Shown here: in pieces, positions 52,288-63,642 of the stretch
How positions within the stretch are numbered: position 1 is the stretch's first letter
Layout of the letters: every line of letters starts with the position of its first letter
Notes under the pieces: model-generated
Told to the model about the DNA's origin: nothing
Databases searched by the model: none
Seen by the model: the letters and a program-made list of their open reading frames with translations, nothing else
Position numbers and translations under genes: made by a program
Source: Gautieria morchelliformis
Taxonomy: Eukaryota; Basidiomycota; Agaricomycetes; Gomphales; Gomphaceae
Direction: 5' to 3'
Length of the DNA stretch: 64,000 nucleotides
NCBI GenBank assembly: GCA_015179125.1
Contig: WHVA01000550.1
Location: forward strand, 1-64,000

Positions 52288-54156
52288 GTCTAACCATGAC
52301 ACTCGGGAAGCTGCGCGGGGCGCTGTATCATAGTAGAATGTCGACCACAGCAGCGTAAACTGGGAGTCAAACACCGTGACCTACCGCTGTCGTAGCGCTG
52401 GCAGGGGATACTCCACCGTTCCTGGACGGGGACAAGGGTGTCACGTCTCCTCGGGATACAGTGTCGGACGATGAGCGGAGTGAGGGAGAGTGAGAAGTCG
52501 TTGAGCTGATACGTTAGCCCGAATCGGAGTGAGAACCGGGCGTTTCCGTAGTTTCGGAGGTAAATTGCTCGAGGTGCCATGTAGAGCAGTAGGTTCTGGA
52601 TGGCGGAATGTTGGGAGGGGCGGTGGGGGTATCGGAGGTCGTATATGGTGTCGGATGCGCGGAATGATAGGGAAGAATAGGAGCTGACATATAATTCCTA
52701 CCTCCAAGACACTTTTCACCTGTATGAGATTAGTCTGCGCCCTCCATTCCAGGCTCACGATGGCATCAATGCGCTGAGCCATGTGGTGGCGGGAACAAAT
52801 GGTTCCACGTCTTTTTACCGATGGAAGCTGCAAGCACGACCAGGAGAGAGCATGAGCCTGAGTGTTTCTCGGACGTCGAGAAAGCTCACCATGGCTCCAC
52901 AGGCAGCCTGTGCACTTCTTTGGCCCAGCAGGATTATAGAAAGTATGGGCGCATGCTAGGCAACAGCACAAACTCAAGATCAGATTTTACGAGGCTAATA
53001 CGTGGATGCGGTTGACCTCAGGGGCGGCGACCGTTATGAGCAGTCATGTAGTGGCCAAGCTCTGGCAGCGCTTACAGTCCCGGTCGACGCTGAAGGACGA
53101 GATATTGTTTTCCGCGAGGGCCATAGTGAAATAGGTAGTTACAGAGACATTGAATATGAAATAAAAAAAGGAGTACCTTCTTTGCAAATGAAAACCAGCA
53201 AAGCGGTCTTTGTCGCATTCTTCGAAAAACGCGCATTGTCACTCAATTTCCTCGTCGCTGTCACTGTCATGACATCGTCACCACCCTCTCCCGTGTTCAT
53301 AATGCGTGCTCTTGAAGTGCCCCAATCGAGCTTTCCGTCATACCCCTGGCCGGGCCTTGCCCAGCGGGATCTGCAGTATAACGATTAAAGATAAAAAACC
53401 AAGTGTAAGGCGCAACACTTACCTGGCCCATGATCCCTCATCTCTGTCCAGAGAAATAGCAGCGCAACGCAGGCTTGCACAGAGCTGCGTGTTGTCCAGT
53501 GCTGTCTAGTCATGCAACTTTCCAACCAAGGGATCTGTCGGAAAGCTTGATCAGGTATGGATATTGATCGCCTCGACAGGCTACTAGATTACTTACTTAT
53601 ATTGCAGCATCACAACGACGATTAGGCACATACCAACGCACCTGCCGCAATCCTCAAGCTACAGGCAGAAGTAAGCTCGGAACTGTAAGCCTAAAAAGCA
53701 GGAGGAACTCAAAACACACCTCGATATTCAGGCTTCGCGAAAACAAGGCGTGTAGAAACACTACTGCCACAGACACCCATGCTTTCGCGTAGCCCCATGG
53801 TGCACGTGTGTGCTCGATGCGTTACGTCATCTCTTGTTTGTACATTCACCACTGTCCTGGCGGCCTCGGGCATGTACTGTCGCCAGCGACGTTATACCGA
53901 GGCACAGTCTTTTGCTGATTGCAAATTACGTATCCGAACCGGTCTAAGACTTTCTTGCGAGATTGAGCAATTTTTGGAACACCATTTGTGCTTTGGCATC
54001 GCTTGAACAATCCCAAGCCGCTCAATTGCCCTCTTGTTCTTTAGCTTTAGTTTACTGACCTATGAAAGAAATTCTTTTGTTGACCCAATTTGAGAACTAA
54101 GGTATGCGGTCGCAACAATGGGGATTGTTAGTTGATTGGCCAAGTCATTGTTAGAT
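52288..54156. other. 1.87-kb interior between the inverted repeat arms
   Basis: No transposase or other domain is recognisable. A 178-residue ORF on the minus strand (52441-52977) is rich in Cys/Pro and reads like chance coding. It includes the segment shared with 49.0-49.2 kb. Around 53130-53400 the plus strand has short open stretches ending near a CCTGGCCGGGCCTTGCCC motif. If the arms are transposon ends, the interior is non-autonomous. Confidence 0.45.
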
Positions 54157-54494
54157 GCTGCGTGGATGTGATGGGTCTGTTGTCCGCTTCTCCCTGTTCT
54201 TCCTGTGCGTGGGGCCCTTGGCCTTAGGCCTTGACCATATACTGCATTTCCATTGGGTGTACTTGATGAAAGCTATACTGCTTCACCTTTTGGAGCCCGG
54301 CTGGCTCCGTTTCTCCCTTGATTCAACTATATATGCTGTATGCGTGCTCCGTCCAGCCGCATTCTTAGTCACCTATGTGGGCCCGGATATAGTGATGTGC
54401 TGGGCTCGGGCTCAAGCCCGAAGCCCGGCCCGGCCCGGCGTACTTGAGCCCGGCCTAGCCCTGCCCAAGCCCACATTGAGCCCACAAATGGGCC
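54157..54494 (+). repeat. Right arm of the 338-bp inverted repeat
   Basis: Begins GCTGCGTGGATGTGATGGGT and ends GAGCCCACAAATGGGCC. Immediately outside lies AGAAAGGCCCATGACACGTC; a similar TCCATGGACACGTCCATAGA segment and AAATGGGCCTGGCTTCTAAC occur at 63289-63364, so this is a dispersed repeat family. Confidence 0.92.
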
Positions 54495-54789
54495 AGAAAG
54501 GCCCATGACACGTCTATGGACGCATCCATGGACCCACAAACCATAAATCCTACAGTCACGTGACCCAAGCGCCCACTGAACTACTGAACCACACGCACCC
54601 ATGAACCACCAGAACACGTCCATATTCGCCATATATAAACAAATGAGTATCCAGCAGCCGAACAAAAATCATTATCATATGCCCCCATCTCACTGTGCGA
54701 ATATACTGTTTCTGCCACATGTCCATATCCATATCACTAGGCTACCAGCTGGATCAAAAAATCTCTCTTCCCTTCTCTCTTGACCCGAG

Positions 54790-55698
54790 ATGTCGTCGGG
54801 CCATCGACGTGGATCGGCTGCAAGGCGGCAAATCTTCGTTGTGGGGTGCTGGAGGAAGCTGGAACAACTCAGCAGGCTGATGTGTGGACAAGAGACACAG
54901 AGGACAGCTGGGGTATACTTGCGGAATCTAGTACCCCCGAGCAGGATGATATATGGAACAAGGGCGCAGTGGACAGCTGGGGCACGCTGGAGGAAGCTAG
55001 TCCAACGCAAAATGATGTGGCACCGAAGAAGGATAAAGAGGTCGGATTAGAGGAGGAAGCTGGCGCAACGCAAAAGGATGATAAATCGAAGAAGGACAAA
55101 GGGACACCACATGTACCAGTAACACCTCCTGTCAGAGTAGGTACCCGGCATCTACAATATCAACTTCTCACTTATTGACATGCCAATCTTGCTAGGCTAA
55201 AATGACACCGGAGGAGCTAGCTGAGCGAATGGAAAAGATACGGCTTCAAAATGATAAAGGAGCGGCATGAGGTTAGTATCCTGTCATCAAGCGTGGAAGT
55301 TAATGGTACTTATCAGGTATGCATATAGCACGTGAAGGCCGATGAAGAGGCATTTAACACTTCCGTTGCGGCCGATCGCACTAGACAGGCTGCTAACCGC
55401 AAGGTTCAGGCGCAAATCGATCAAAGCAGGGAACAGAATGCGAAGGGCAAGGGCAAACCCTCCACCAGGTCAAGCAAGGACGGAGGCAGACAACATCCCC
55501 CTGGAAAGGCCAGGTACCACACGGATACTACTCTGTCAGGTGAGATATCTCCCATCACTTCAAGGACAGGTTGATCTGTTTTGTCATGGCAGAGCCAATA
55601 AACCCTTATCTCATGACGATGACCCCGACGTGACTTCAAAAACCAAAACCGATGATTTTTATTCACCTGATCCCCAAGACGTTGCAAAACAGGACTAA
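54790..55698 (+). pseudogene. Decayed WG-repeat / coiled-coil host gene
   Basis: A TATA box (CATATATAAAC near 54632) precedes a coding stretch with Trp-Gly repeats: SSLWGAGGSWNNSA in one frame and DVWTRDTEDSWGILAESS, DIWNKGAVDSWGTLEEAS in the next. A frame change therefore lies near 54890. A GT-AG gap (55137-55196) leads to KMTPEELAERMEKIRLQN, and after another gap comes KADEEAFNTSVAADRTRQAA, NRKVQAQIDQSREQNAKGK, a basic low-complexity stretch and an acidic tail (SHDDDPDVTSKTKTDDFYSP) ending near 55698. The MTPEELAERMEKI...ADEEAF block looks like a conserved fungal coiled-coil protein of the CCDC9 type; this is a weak recollection. Frame changes make a dead copy likely. Confidence 0.4.
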
Positions 55699-56633
55699 AT
55701 CAAACTGACAAGATGCCAATGCGGTGAGAAATGTACATGATTGTCGTCGCATCCCCAGACTCCGTTTACTTTCGACGACCGCAGTTACCTAACAATATAT
55801 CAGTCACCACTCGACTCACCGTCCAAGTAACCATCACCATCAGCTCCGCTCCTGCTGGCATAATGGATAAATCTGTCCATACTTAATACCTTCTGATCGT
55901 TTTACTTGCGCTAGCTGATGCTGCAGTTGATAATCTGTTGCGATCAATATAATCCATAATTCCAGAGAACCAATGGACTTAGGTTGTTTCAATGATAGGA
56001 TAAAAAAAAATCTCGCGAAGCAAGATGGTGGTCCAAAAATTGAGGGCAGATGGGTCTCTGGACATTTGTCCTCTCCATCGTTCATTCGGCCTATTCTTTC
56101 CCTTGCTCACCAGCTCTCCACTAAACCCCCACGATGCAACGCGCACACTCTCGAATGTCTTAACAGTTCCGCCTCTCCTAGTATTATGGAGCTGCTGTCG
56201 CCAAAACCCTGCTCCGTCGACTACTCTGGCAAGTTTCTGCCATCCCTTGAGTACTAGATGCTCACTTGACTTCGCGTAACGGAATTGTAAACCTAGTCCA
56301 CTGGTCTGGAAACCTTCGCTCCTGGACTGAGACCAGGAGATCAAAACTCGGCACCAGGAATACCATCATGAGCCCAGGGGGAAAGGATGCGCAAGGGAAT
56401 GTGTTGTATGTGAGAATAATACTGGGATCTGAGTCGGTGCAATGTGTCGTACAGGGAAGCCTTTGACACGGTCACCATGAGATCAAAGTTTGCCAGAACG
56501 CAGGCTAAAGGCGGCTTGTTGTGGTGGGCTCAGGGCTCAGGGCCAACATATATCCAACGCACAGCGAACGCGACGTTATGGAACAACGCGGTCGTATTTC
56601 CCGAGTCACCTATATGAGGCAATGATATGTATC
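55699..56633. other. No gene recognised; possible decayed exons
   Basis: Short open stretches at 56130-56250 and 56330-56460 on the plus strand have coding-like composition (for example MSPGGKDAQGNVLYVRIILG) but no family match that I can name. The GTATC before 56634 is the target duplication of Ty3-A'. Confidence 0.35.
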
Positions 56634-57035
56634 TGTGAGGGCAACACTAATGACGAAGCCACAACCAAAGATACTCAAGGAGATAAGAGCCGATACTAGG
56701 ACAATGACCAACTGTGTAGTGGGTATCCTCAGGTTATAACTCTACCAACGATAGATACATGGGGACTTGCCTGTGTAGTGGGTATCCTCAGAGATCAAGC
56801 TGAGGAAACGCCACCACACGGGCTACAGTCTTATAGCACTGGCAAGGCTTACATAATAGGGGAGATGGAAACTTGTAGAAGGTTACGGAAAGTGATGGAA
56901 GGTCACGGAATGTGATGGAATGTGACATGTGATGGGATGTGACATGTGACGGAAGGTGACGGAAGGTTATGGAAACTGATGGAAACTCATGGAAGGAAAT
57001 AGAAACTTGTGGAAGGAAACGCGTGAACCCTGACA
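56634..57035 (-). repeat. Ty3-A' 3' LTR
   Basis: 402 bp; in element sense TGTCAGGGTTCACG to GCCCTCACA. The U3 half is a run of degenerate TTTCCATCA / CCTTCCGTCAC units. A 19-bp stretch with GGATACCCACTACACAG occurs twice in the U5 half. Preceded by the purine run GAGAGGGGGGTGA (57036-57048). Confidence 0.95.
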
Positions 57036-57046
57036 TCACCCCCCTC

Positions 57047-57643
57047 TCAATGCTTGTCGTCCCGACAAGCACAGCTGCCACCTAGCCCCCAACATCCACC
57101 GAGACATCGTTTCCAAGTATTCCACAGGCGGGACCACCATCTCTCCTGGCCCCTCCCTTCCTGGTAGTGTAGGTCAATGATGAGCTCAGGGGGATTGGGG
57201 TCCATGGGCAAGTGCGGCCCTCGGAACCTTGCTCGACGTATTTGCTCTCCTGCCACGTTACGGAAACACCGCCCCACCCAGCCTTCGAAAGTGTAGGGGG
57301 TTCCGCAAGGGGGGGTTCCATCGTTGAGGAAGACAGGGTCGCCGATGTAGTACGTGTTCTCTCGTCTGTGTCGGGGTCTGAGGAATGCGAGTGCAGGGCG
57401 AGTGGGCGCCTGACTCTTCGCTGGTGTGAGGTCCTCAGAGCTGACGGACCACTTTGAAGACCATGCGACGTCGAGATCACGGCAGTCAAGCATCCTTTGT
57501 AGCTTGGCTTCACTGGCTGCTCTGGATGACGAGAAGCCGGAGAAGTGCAGGAGGGCGGGATCGACACGTGACATGTTTGGCAGGTCAGAGAGGGTTTGGG
57601 TGAAGCTGGGGAGGGCAACAAGCTCAATGGCGGGCGAGGACAT
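57047..57643 (-). CDS. Sense accessory ORF of Ty3-A' between chromodomain and 3' LTR
   Basis: A 198-residue ORF on the element's own strand, starting MSSPAIELVALPSFTQTL and ending CRDDKH at the polypurine tract. The N-terminal half is rich in Ser/Leu/Ala; the middle has HRRENTYYIGDPVFLNDGTP and YTFEGWVGRCFRNVAGEQI, a compact globular-looking part; the C-terminus is Trp/Cys/Gly-rich. I see no signal peptide or membrane span, so it does not look like an envelope gene. A TATA box (CTATATATCC, 57701-57710) lies about 60 nt upstream, suggesting its own transcript. It is unlike the antisense genes of Ty3-B and C. Function unknown; it may be captured host sequence. Confidence 0.55.
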   Translation of the reverse strand: MSSPAIELVALPSFTQTLSDLPNMSRVDPALLHFSGFSSSRAASEAKLQRMLDCRDLDVAWSSKWSVSSEDLTPAKSQAPTRPALAFLRPRHRRENTYYIGDPVFLNDGTPPCGTPYTFEGWVGRCFRNVAGEQIRRARFRGPHLPMDPNPPELIIDLHYQEGRGQERWWSRLWNTWKRCLGGCWGLGGSCACRDDKH

Positions 57644-57700
57644 GGTTAATGGATGTGGTGGGGTCGATGCAGTGGAAGTGAGCGGTCACAGGTGGAGAGG

Positions 57701-57710
57701 GGATATATAG
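57701..57710 (-). promoter_or_regulatory. TATA box of the Ty3-A' accessory ORF
   Basis: Minus strand CTATATATCC followed by a pyrimidine-rich leader (CCTCTCCACCTGTGACC) and the ATG at 57643, the layout of a fungal core promoter. There is no longer open frame between the chromodomain and this point. Confidence 0.5.
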
Positions 57711-57793
57711 CTTATCGGAATGAATTGGTTAGGCGGAGGCCGATATCGCTTATCTTTGGGGTTCTGGACCCTTGGTATTATGAGTAGACGCTC

Positions 57794-59311
57794 TGCCTGC
57801 TGTCCAGTCGAAGAGAGTTAGCCTGGAAGGTTCTGTGAAGTTCTGAAATCTCTGGAAGGGGAGGGACATGTATGTGGCTGCTGAGATACGCTGAGGTGCA
57901 TCTGGGTTCTGCCAGTGAAATTCCTTAACGAGTCGCTTTGCCCCAGAGACATCTTTCGCTGGTAGCCAGAGATCGTCGGCAGCTCCATAGCCCTTCCAGC
58001 ACACGAGATACTCCAACCTTCCACGGAACACCCTGCTGTCTAGAATCCTTTCAACTTCATATTCTTCGGCTCCATCCCGTATGACAGGGGGGGGGGGGGT
58101 GGAGGGGCATGACGTTCAAGAATTGGGTCATCTTCATATGGCCGAAGCAGGACGACAGAGAACACTGGATGTGTGCGACCAAAGGATGCAGGAAGATTTA
58201 GACCATAGGCATTTCGTGAGACCACCTTATTAACAGTGTAGGGGCCTAGCCACTTGTGGTCTAGCTTCTTCATTGGGCGAGTGGTTGTGATGTTTTGTGC
58301 ATTGAGCCAGACCTTGTCACCAAGCTTATAAACTGGGGCTGTTTTATGGTGCATGTCATAGAAGCGTGCCATGTCCTCTGCTGCCTTGGACAGGGCTGAA
58401 CGAGCTTCTCTTGTGGCCGCTTCCATCCGCGTTGTGAACTCATCCAGGGCCTCAAGTCGAGTTTCCCGGACTGGTTCCAGTCCCAGCCTTGGATGTTGGC
58501 CACTGTCCAACATGAAGGGTGTAGTCTGGGTTGAGGCATGGATTCGGTTGTTATAGGCAAACTCGGCCAAGGATATCCATTCGAACCAATTATCCTGACG
58601 CTGGTTGATGAATAGTCGAAGGTATTGCTCAATCTCCTGATTAACCCTTTCAGTCTGTCCATCAGTTTGGGGGTGATAAGCAGTAGAGGCAGCAACTTTG
58701 ACACCAAGAAGTTTGTTCAGTTCACGCATGAACTGGGAGATGAACTGTGTGCCTCGATCACTGATGATTTCTTCAGGGAGCCCATGAAGTTTCCAAACAT
58801 GATCACGGAAGAGTCGGGCAACTCCCACCGAAGTTACATCTGAAGTGGTGGGAATGACATGTGCACACTTTGAGAGGCGATCGACGACAACAAGGAGAGC
58901 ATCATAGCCATGACTGGTAGGCAGTTCTACAATCAAGTCAACAGACATAACCTGCCACCTATGGTCTGGGATATGGTTTGGTAGAAGCTTGCCAATGGGA
59001 GAAGCAGGGAAGGTTTTTGTCCGGTTGCACAGGTCACAGGCCTTCACGTATTTTGCAATGTAACGTCCCATCCCAGGCCACCAGTAACTCCGAGCAACTA
59101 GTTCAGTGGTTCTCCAATGACCAGGGTGACCGGTGAGAGGCATGTCATGGTGCGCTTTCACTATGTCATGTCGTAGTTTTGCATCAAGCGGCACGTACAC
59201 TTTGTTGTGATAGAGGACAAGCCCATCCTGTTCAGACCACTCTTCTCCTCGTAAATTGCCAGAGGAGCCCAGTTCTTTCAGAGCCTTGACAACCTTTTCA
59301 TCCCGGTCCAC
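57794..59311 (-). pseudogene. pol: Ty3-A' integrase and chromodomain
   Basis: Integrase zinc region (CDLCNRTKTFP), core (SVDLIVELPTSHGYDALLVV, IISDRGTQFISQFM, YHPQTDGQTERVNQEIEQYL), C-terminal module and a chromodomain (LEYLVCWKGYGAADDLWLPA) ending near 57800, almost identical to Ty3-A. Broken in the visible region. Confidence 0.92.
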
Positions 59312-59345
59312 ACAGTTCCTTACTCGATTGAGGAAAGCATCACCT

Positions 59346-61647
59346 TCACCTGGGACTAACTGCGCGCCAGCCTCTGGGGGATCGCCTTGATGTGGAACAA
59401 GTCAGGGGTAAGTAAGACTTGATTTTGGTTGTCTTCCTCCCCCACTTATGATCCACGCGTCGTGAGAGTGCATCAGGCTTGGCTGAATGACGACCAGGAC
59501 GATGGATCAGCTCAAAATCAAAGCGAGAGAGGTAGAGTGACCAGCGTGCTTGACGACGGTTCAGGTTTTGTGCAGTGCGGAAGTAGGTGAGATTCTGATG
59601 GTCATTGAGAATCTCAATCTTGTGCTTCGTTCCCTCTAAGATGTGGCGCCATTCCTCTAATCCCCGAATCACAGAAAGAAGCTCCTTGTCATGGATGGCA
59701 TAGTTGCGTTCAGCATCATTGAGGCTTTTGGAGACAAACCCCACAGGCCGCCATTTGCCATCATCACATAGCTGGGACAGTACTGCTCCTGTGGCATAGG
59801 CTGAGGCATCTGTTTCAAGACAGAAATGTTTGTCTTGATCAGGGAGGACAAGGATCGGTGTTGAGGTGATGAGGAGTTTGAGCTTGTCGAAGGACGCTTG
59901 CTCTGGGCCATTTGGATCCCAAGACCATTGGCATCCTGTTTTGTCAACTGGTTGAGGGGCTTTGCAATGTGTGAGAAGTCTTCCACAAATCTACGGTAGA
60001 AGTTGATGAAACCAAGGAATGATTTGACTTCAGTGACGTTACGTGGTATTGGCCAGTCCCGCACCCCTGCAACCTTGACTGGGTCCATGGCAACCTGTCC
60101 TTGAGAGAGGATGAGGCCGAGATACTCCACCTCTAGTTGCTCAAATAGGCATTTTTCAGGTTTGAGGTACAGGTTGTTGGCCCGGAGGATTTCAAGGACA
60201 CGTCGTACAATCCTACGATGTTCTTCAAGCGACTCTGTGAAGATGAGAATGTCGTCCATGAACACCACCACAACCCCTTCATCGATGAGACTCTTGAAGA
60301 TGTCATTCATCATCGTCTGGAAGGTTGCTGGGCTGTTCGTGAGTCCAAAGAACATGACTAGAGGTTCATACAGGCCCCTATTTGTCCGAAAGGCTGCCTT
60401 CCACTCATCTCCCTCTTTTATGCGTACATTATTATATCCCCAGCGAATGTCAAGCTTTGTGAAGTATTTAGCCCTTCCAGCAGCAATCTTATTCATGATG
60501 TCTGGAACAAGGGGCAAAGGATAGGCATTCTTGATTGTTATATCATTGAGCTTCCGGTAGTCTTGCACAAATCTAAGACTGCCGTCCTTTTTCTTCACAA
60601 AGAAGACTGGAGATGCCATAGGTGACTTGGAAGGACGGATACGATGGCTCTTCAGGTTCTCCTCAAGGCAGTTATCCAGTTCCCTTGCTCAACCGGTGAC
60701 ATTGGGTAAACCTTTGTGCTGAAGGGTTGTGCACCTGGAGTGAGCTCAATTGCGTGGTCCCAGGGCTTTCGAGGAGGTAGTTGGTCAAATGACTCCTTAG
60801 AAAACACATCCTTGAACTCCTGGTATGGTTTAGGGACAAGGTCCTCGAAGGATCTGACTGGTGCAGACTTGCTGGCCCGTTCAGCAAGCTGTTGGGAGAC
60901 AGTCCAGCCTGCGCCAATCATTTCAGGACTCTCATTCACAAAGATGACAAAGGTCCTGTCTCCTTCCTCAAGTAGGGAGCGGGTGTGCTGTATGGAAACC
61001 TCCTTTTGATCTACACTCTCTTCTGTAACAGTTTCGACTGTGGGCCCTCTGACAACAGGTCTGCCCCCACATGACTTGGGACAGCATGTCATCTTCACAT
61101 CTCCTGTACGCCAGTCAACTTCTGGGTTGTGTTCAACAAGCCATGTGTGACCAAGAATGATGGCAAGTCGTCCAAGGCTCGTGACAGAGAATGTGGCACG
61201 TTCTGTATGATCCCCAAAGGTGCAAATGAGGTCGACCTCTTCCTTGATTGAGCCAGCCTCATTTGGGGTACCATCAATATTGTAGACGGGGATGGCACGG
61301 GGTAGGGGACGGGTTCGAAGTCTGTGTTCCCTTACAAACTCCACATCGATGAACATCCCTGTAGCACCACTGTCAAGGAGGGAGTCAATTGCAAGTGGAT
61401 GCCCTGTGTCAACAGAGTGGACCTTGAGAGGTACTTTGGTGCATCGGCGGAGGTCCGCAGTACGGACATATAGAGGGACTGGAAGGTTTGCATTAGCAAC
61501 TGGAGCGATGGGTTGGGTTTTTGGCATGGCTGGTTTGGTTTCAGTTCGATCAGGGATAGGAGAAGGATGCATCATATCGCCTGTGATCCCTATTGTACAT
61601 GTTTCGAGAACTGAAAACCGATTCGTCGAGCGGGGCATGTCTTTCAC
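59346..61647 (-). pseudogene. pol: Ty3-A' protease, RT and RNase H
   Basis: Protease (SLLDSGATGMFIDVEFVREH near 61350), the linker with FEDLVPKPYQEFKDVFSKES, RT (LRFVQDYRKLNDITIKNAYP, KLDIRWGYNNVRIKEGDEWK, VVVFMDDILIF near 60260), the thumb (VKSFLGFINFYRRFV) and RNase H ([20 protein letters not shown]). Several breaks. Confidence 0.92.
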
Positions 61648-61658
61648 CGCTGACTGGC

Positions 61659-62766
61659 CTAAAAACCCTTTCCTTCCTCTTGGACAGGGGCTTCCACCTT
61701 CTGTTTGCGTTCCTCTATCGCTGCTGCTACAGATTTAGAGACAATTGCTGCAATGTCTGCCTCTGTGAGGTTTGCACGGATCCGTGGCTTGCGAGGTTCA
61801 GGACAGTCTGGTGAAATGTGACCAGGTCTCTTACAGTTGTAGCAGGTCCGTGTTTCGGTGTGGCGGCGGGATGAGTCAATGTCCATAGGTGTCGCATTAC
61901 TGGGTGGTGCTGTGACAACAGGAGCCGTAGCAGGAGTGTGGAGTGGTCGGGCAGGAGGAGGGCGATTAGAGACATGAGGTGTCTGTGCCTTCCTGACTCT
62001 AACAGACGGCGATGATTGCAGTCAATCTGACAGGCTGCTTCCTTCCAGGCTTTGAGGTTGGATGGAAGAAAGGGCTGGGCATGGATCTTGTCAAGGATAC
62101 CTGCTGGAAGGCCACGAGCATAGGCATCCTCGAGTGCCTCATCATTAAAGCCTGTCCTGCCTGCCAGGATCTCAAATTGAGCCGTGTATTCATCTGCTGA
62201 CATTCCTGACGCCATCCTAAGGTCATGCAGCTTAGTGCGAGCGTTCTGGCACGATCTGGGTCACCAAAGGCCTCCTCCACACGTTTAAAAACCCCTCCAG
62301 AGTGGATATAGAGGAGGTGCCATCAATGACAGCCTGTGTCTCGTTGTGTGCCCATATCTCCGCAGAGCCTCCCGTCATGAAGGAAAGAGCATATAGGATC
62401 TTTGTGCGTTCATCTGGGAAGGATGCTGGCTGGACAGCGATGGACAACTTGATAGACCTGATAAACCCTTCAGTCTCTGCACGGTCTCCATTGAACTTCT
62501 CCGGTTCTGCTGCTTTGATAGAGCGAGTAGATGGAGGGACACTGTGAGGTGCTGAGGGCGCAAGGGCTTGAGCAGCAGCAACAGCAGCGTTGGTGGCAGC
62601 ATTGGCTAAGTGGTCGTGAACGTTAGCAATCTGATTGTGCAGTTCCTGATTCTGCAGTTGAAGTTGCTGCAGCTGCTGTGCTTGGCTGGAAAGGAGGCCT
62701 CGAAGAAATGGCCCATGGTCACCCAGGGCGTCCCAGTATGCGTCTGGGGTTGGTCTGCCATAGGCT
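61659..62766 (-). pseudogene. gag: Ty3-A' gag
   Basis: Gag blocks in order: a Gln/Leu-rich helix near the start (about 62600-62700), the capsid region (ALSFMTGGSAEIWAHNETQA, SADEYTAQFEILAGRTGFND), and a zinc knuckle (CYNCKRPGHISPDC near 61820-61860) followed by a helical tail. Several breaks. Confidence 0.85.
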
Positions 62767-62821
62767 GAGATGAAGGCTGGTTAAGAAAAGTGTGTGGGGT
62801 CGTCCTATGAGCTTGATCTTC

Positions 62822-63223
62822 TGTGAGGGCAACACTAATGACGAAGCCACAACCAAAGATACTCAAGGAGATAAGAGCCGATACTAGGACAATGACCAAC
62901 TGTGTAGTGGGTATCCTCAGGTTATAACTCTACCAACGATAGATACATGGGGACTTGCCTGTGTAGTGGGTATCCTCAGAGATCAAGCTGAGGAAACGCC
63001 ACCACACGGGCTACAGTCTTATAGCACTGGCAAGACTTACATAATAGGGGAGACGGAAACTTGTAGAAGGTTACGGAAAGTGATGGAAGGTCACGGAATG
63101 TGATGGAATGTGACATGTGATGGGATGTGACATGTGACGGAAGGTGACGGAAGGTTATGGAAACTGATGGAAACTCATGGAAGGAAATAGAAACTTGTGG
63201 AAGGAAACGCGTGAACCCTGACA
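62822..63223 (-). repeat. Ty3-A' 5' LTR with promoter and self-priming stretch
   Basis: 402 bp. In element sense TATAAG starts at 63023, and 34 nt on begins AGCTTGATCT (62989-62980). Just beyond the LTR end the sequence AGATCAAGCT (62819-62810) is its reverse complement: a self-priming site as in Ty3-B, C and F. Confidence 0.93.
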
Positions 63224-63364
63224 GTATCTATTATTGTCGCCACCCACATGTACACGCATCTTACTAACGAATTAAGGTTACCAGGTCCATGGACACGTCC
63301 ATAGACGTGTCCATGGATGCCGTGCAAATGGCCGGGTTGCTCTCAAATGGGCCTGGCTTCTAAC
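63224..63364. repeat. Remnant of the dispersed repeat also seen at 51.9 and 54.5 kb
   Basis: Contains palindromic CCATGGACACGTCCATAGAC-type sequence (63289-63320) and CAAATGGGCCTGGCTTCTAA, similar to sequence beside both arms of the inverted repeat. No coding content. Confidence 0.5.
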
Positions 63365-63558
63365 TGTTAATAATCGGGACGATGACACCGCCGAGGCAGA
63401 GCCGGCACGCACTTAGCCGGAAGTTCGAGATCGCTCTTGACTCCGGGATGCTGGTGCACCGGCACGGCATCGGCACAGCATCAGCTCGAAGGATTGGTAA
63501 TATAGGAACATCATATTTAGTGTAGAATAACAGATTATTATTACTCCTTCGTTCCACA
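63365..63558 (+). repeat. Copia-H 5' LTR
   Basis: 194 bp, TGTTAATAATCGGGACGATG to CTTCGTTCCACA. It is shorter than the two solo LTRs (221-223 bp), mainly in the segment around the TATA region. Confidence 0.88.
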
Positions 63559-63642
63559 GGTTATGGGCCCCGGCCATAACTAAATTACTACAAATCTAGC
63601 TTACTCCAACTACGCTCTATACTCCAACGACTCAATACCGAT

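Larger units (their letters stand above)
56634..63223 (-). mobile_element. Ty3-A', chromodomain Ty3/Gypsy element with both LTRs
   Basis: 6590 bp on the minus strand, flanked by GTATC (56629-56633, 63224-63228). LTRs of 402 bp (56634-57035, 62822-63223) differ at about two positions. Order in element sense: LTR, self-priming site, gag with knuckle, protease, RT, RNase H, integrase, chromodomain, a further sense ORF, polypurine tract, LTR. The gag-pol part has about five or six breaks. Sister copy of Ty3-A at the left end of the window, in opposite orientation about 50 kb away. Confidence 0.95.

Noticed and set aside
52441-52977. 178-residue minus-strand ORF between the inverted repeat arms, considered as a transposase
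   Set aside because: No DDE, HTH or zinc-finger pattern; Cys/Pro/Arg-rich chance composition.
57047-57643. Accessory ORF considered as an envelope gene
   Set aside because: No signal peptide, transmembrane segment or glycosylation-rich ectodomain is visible.
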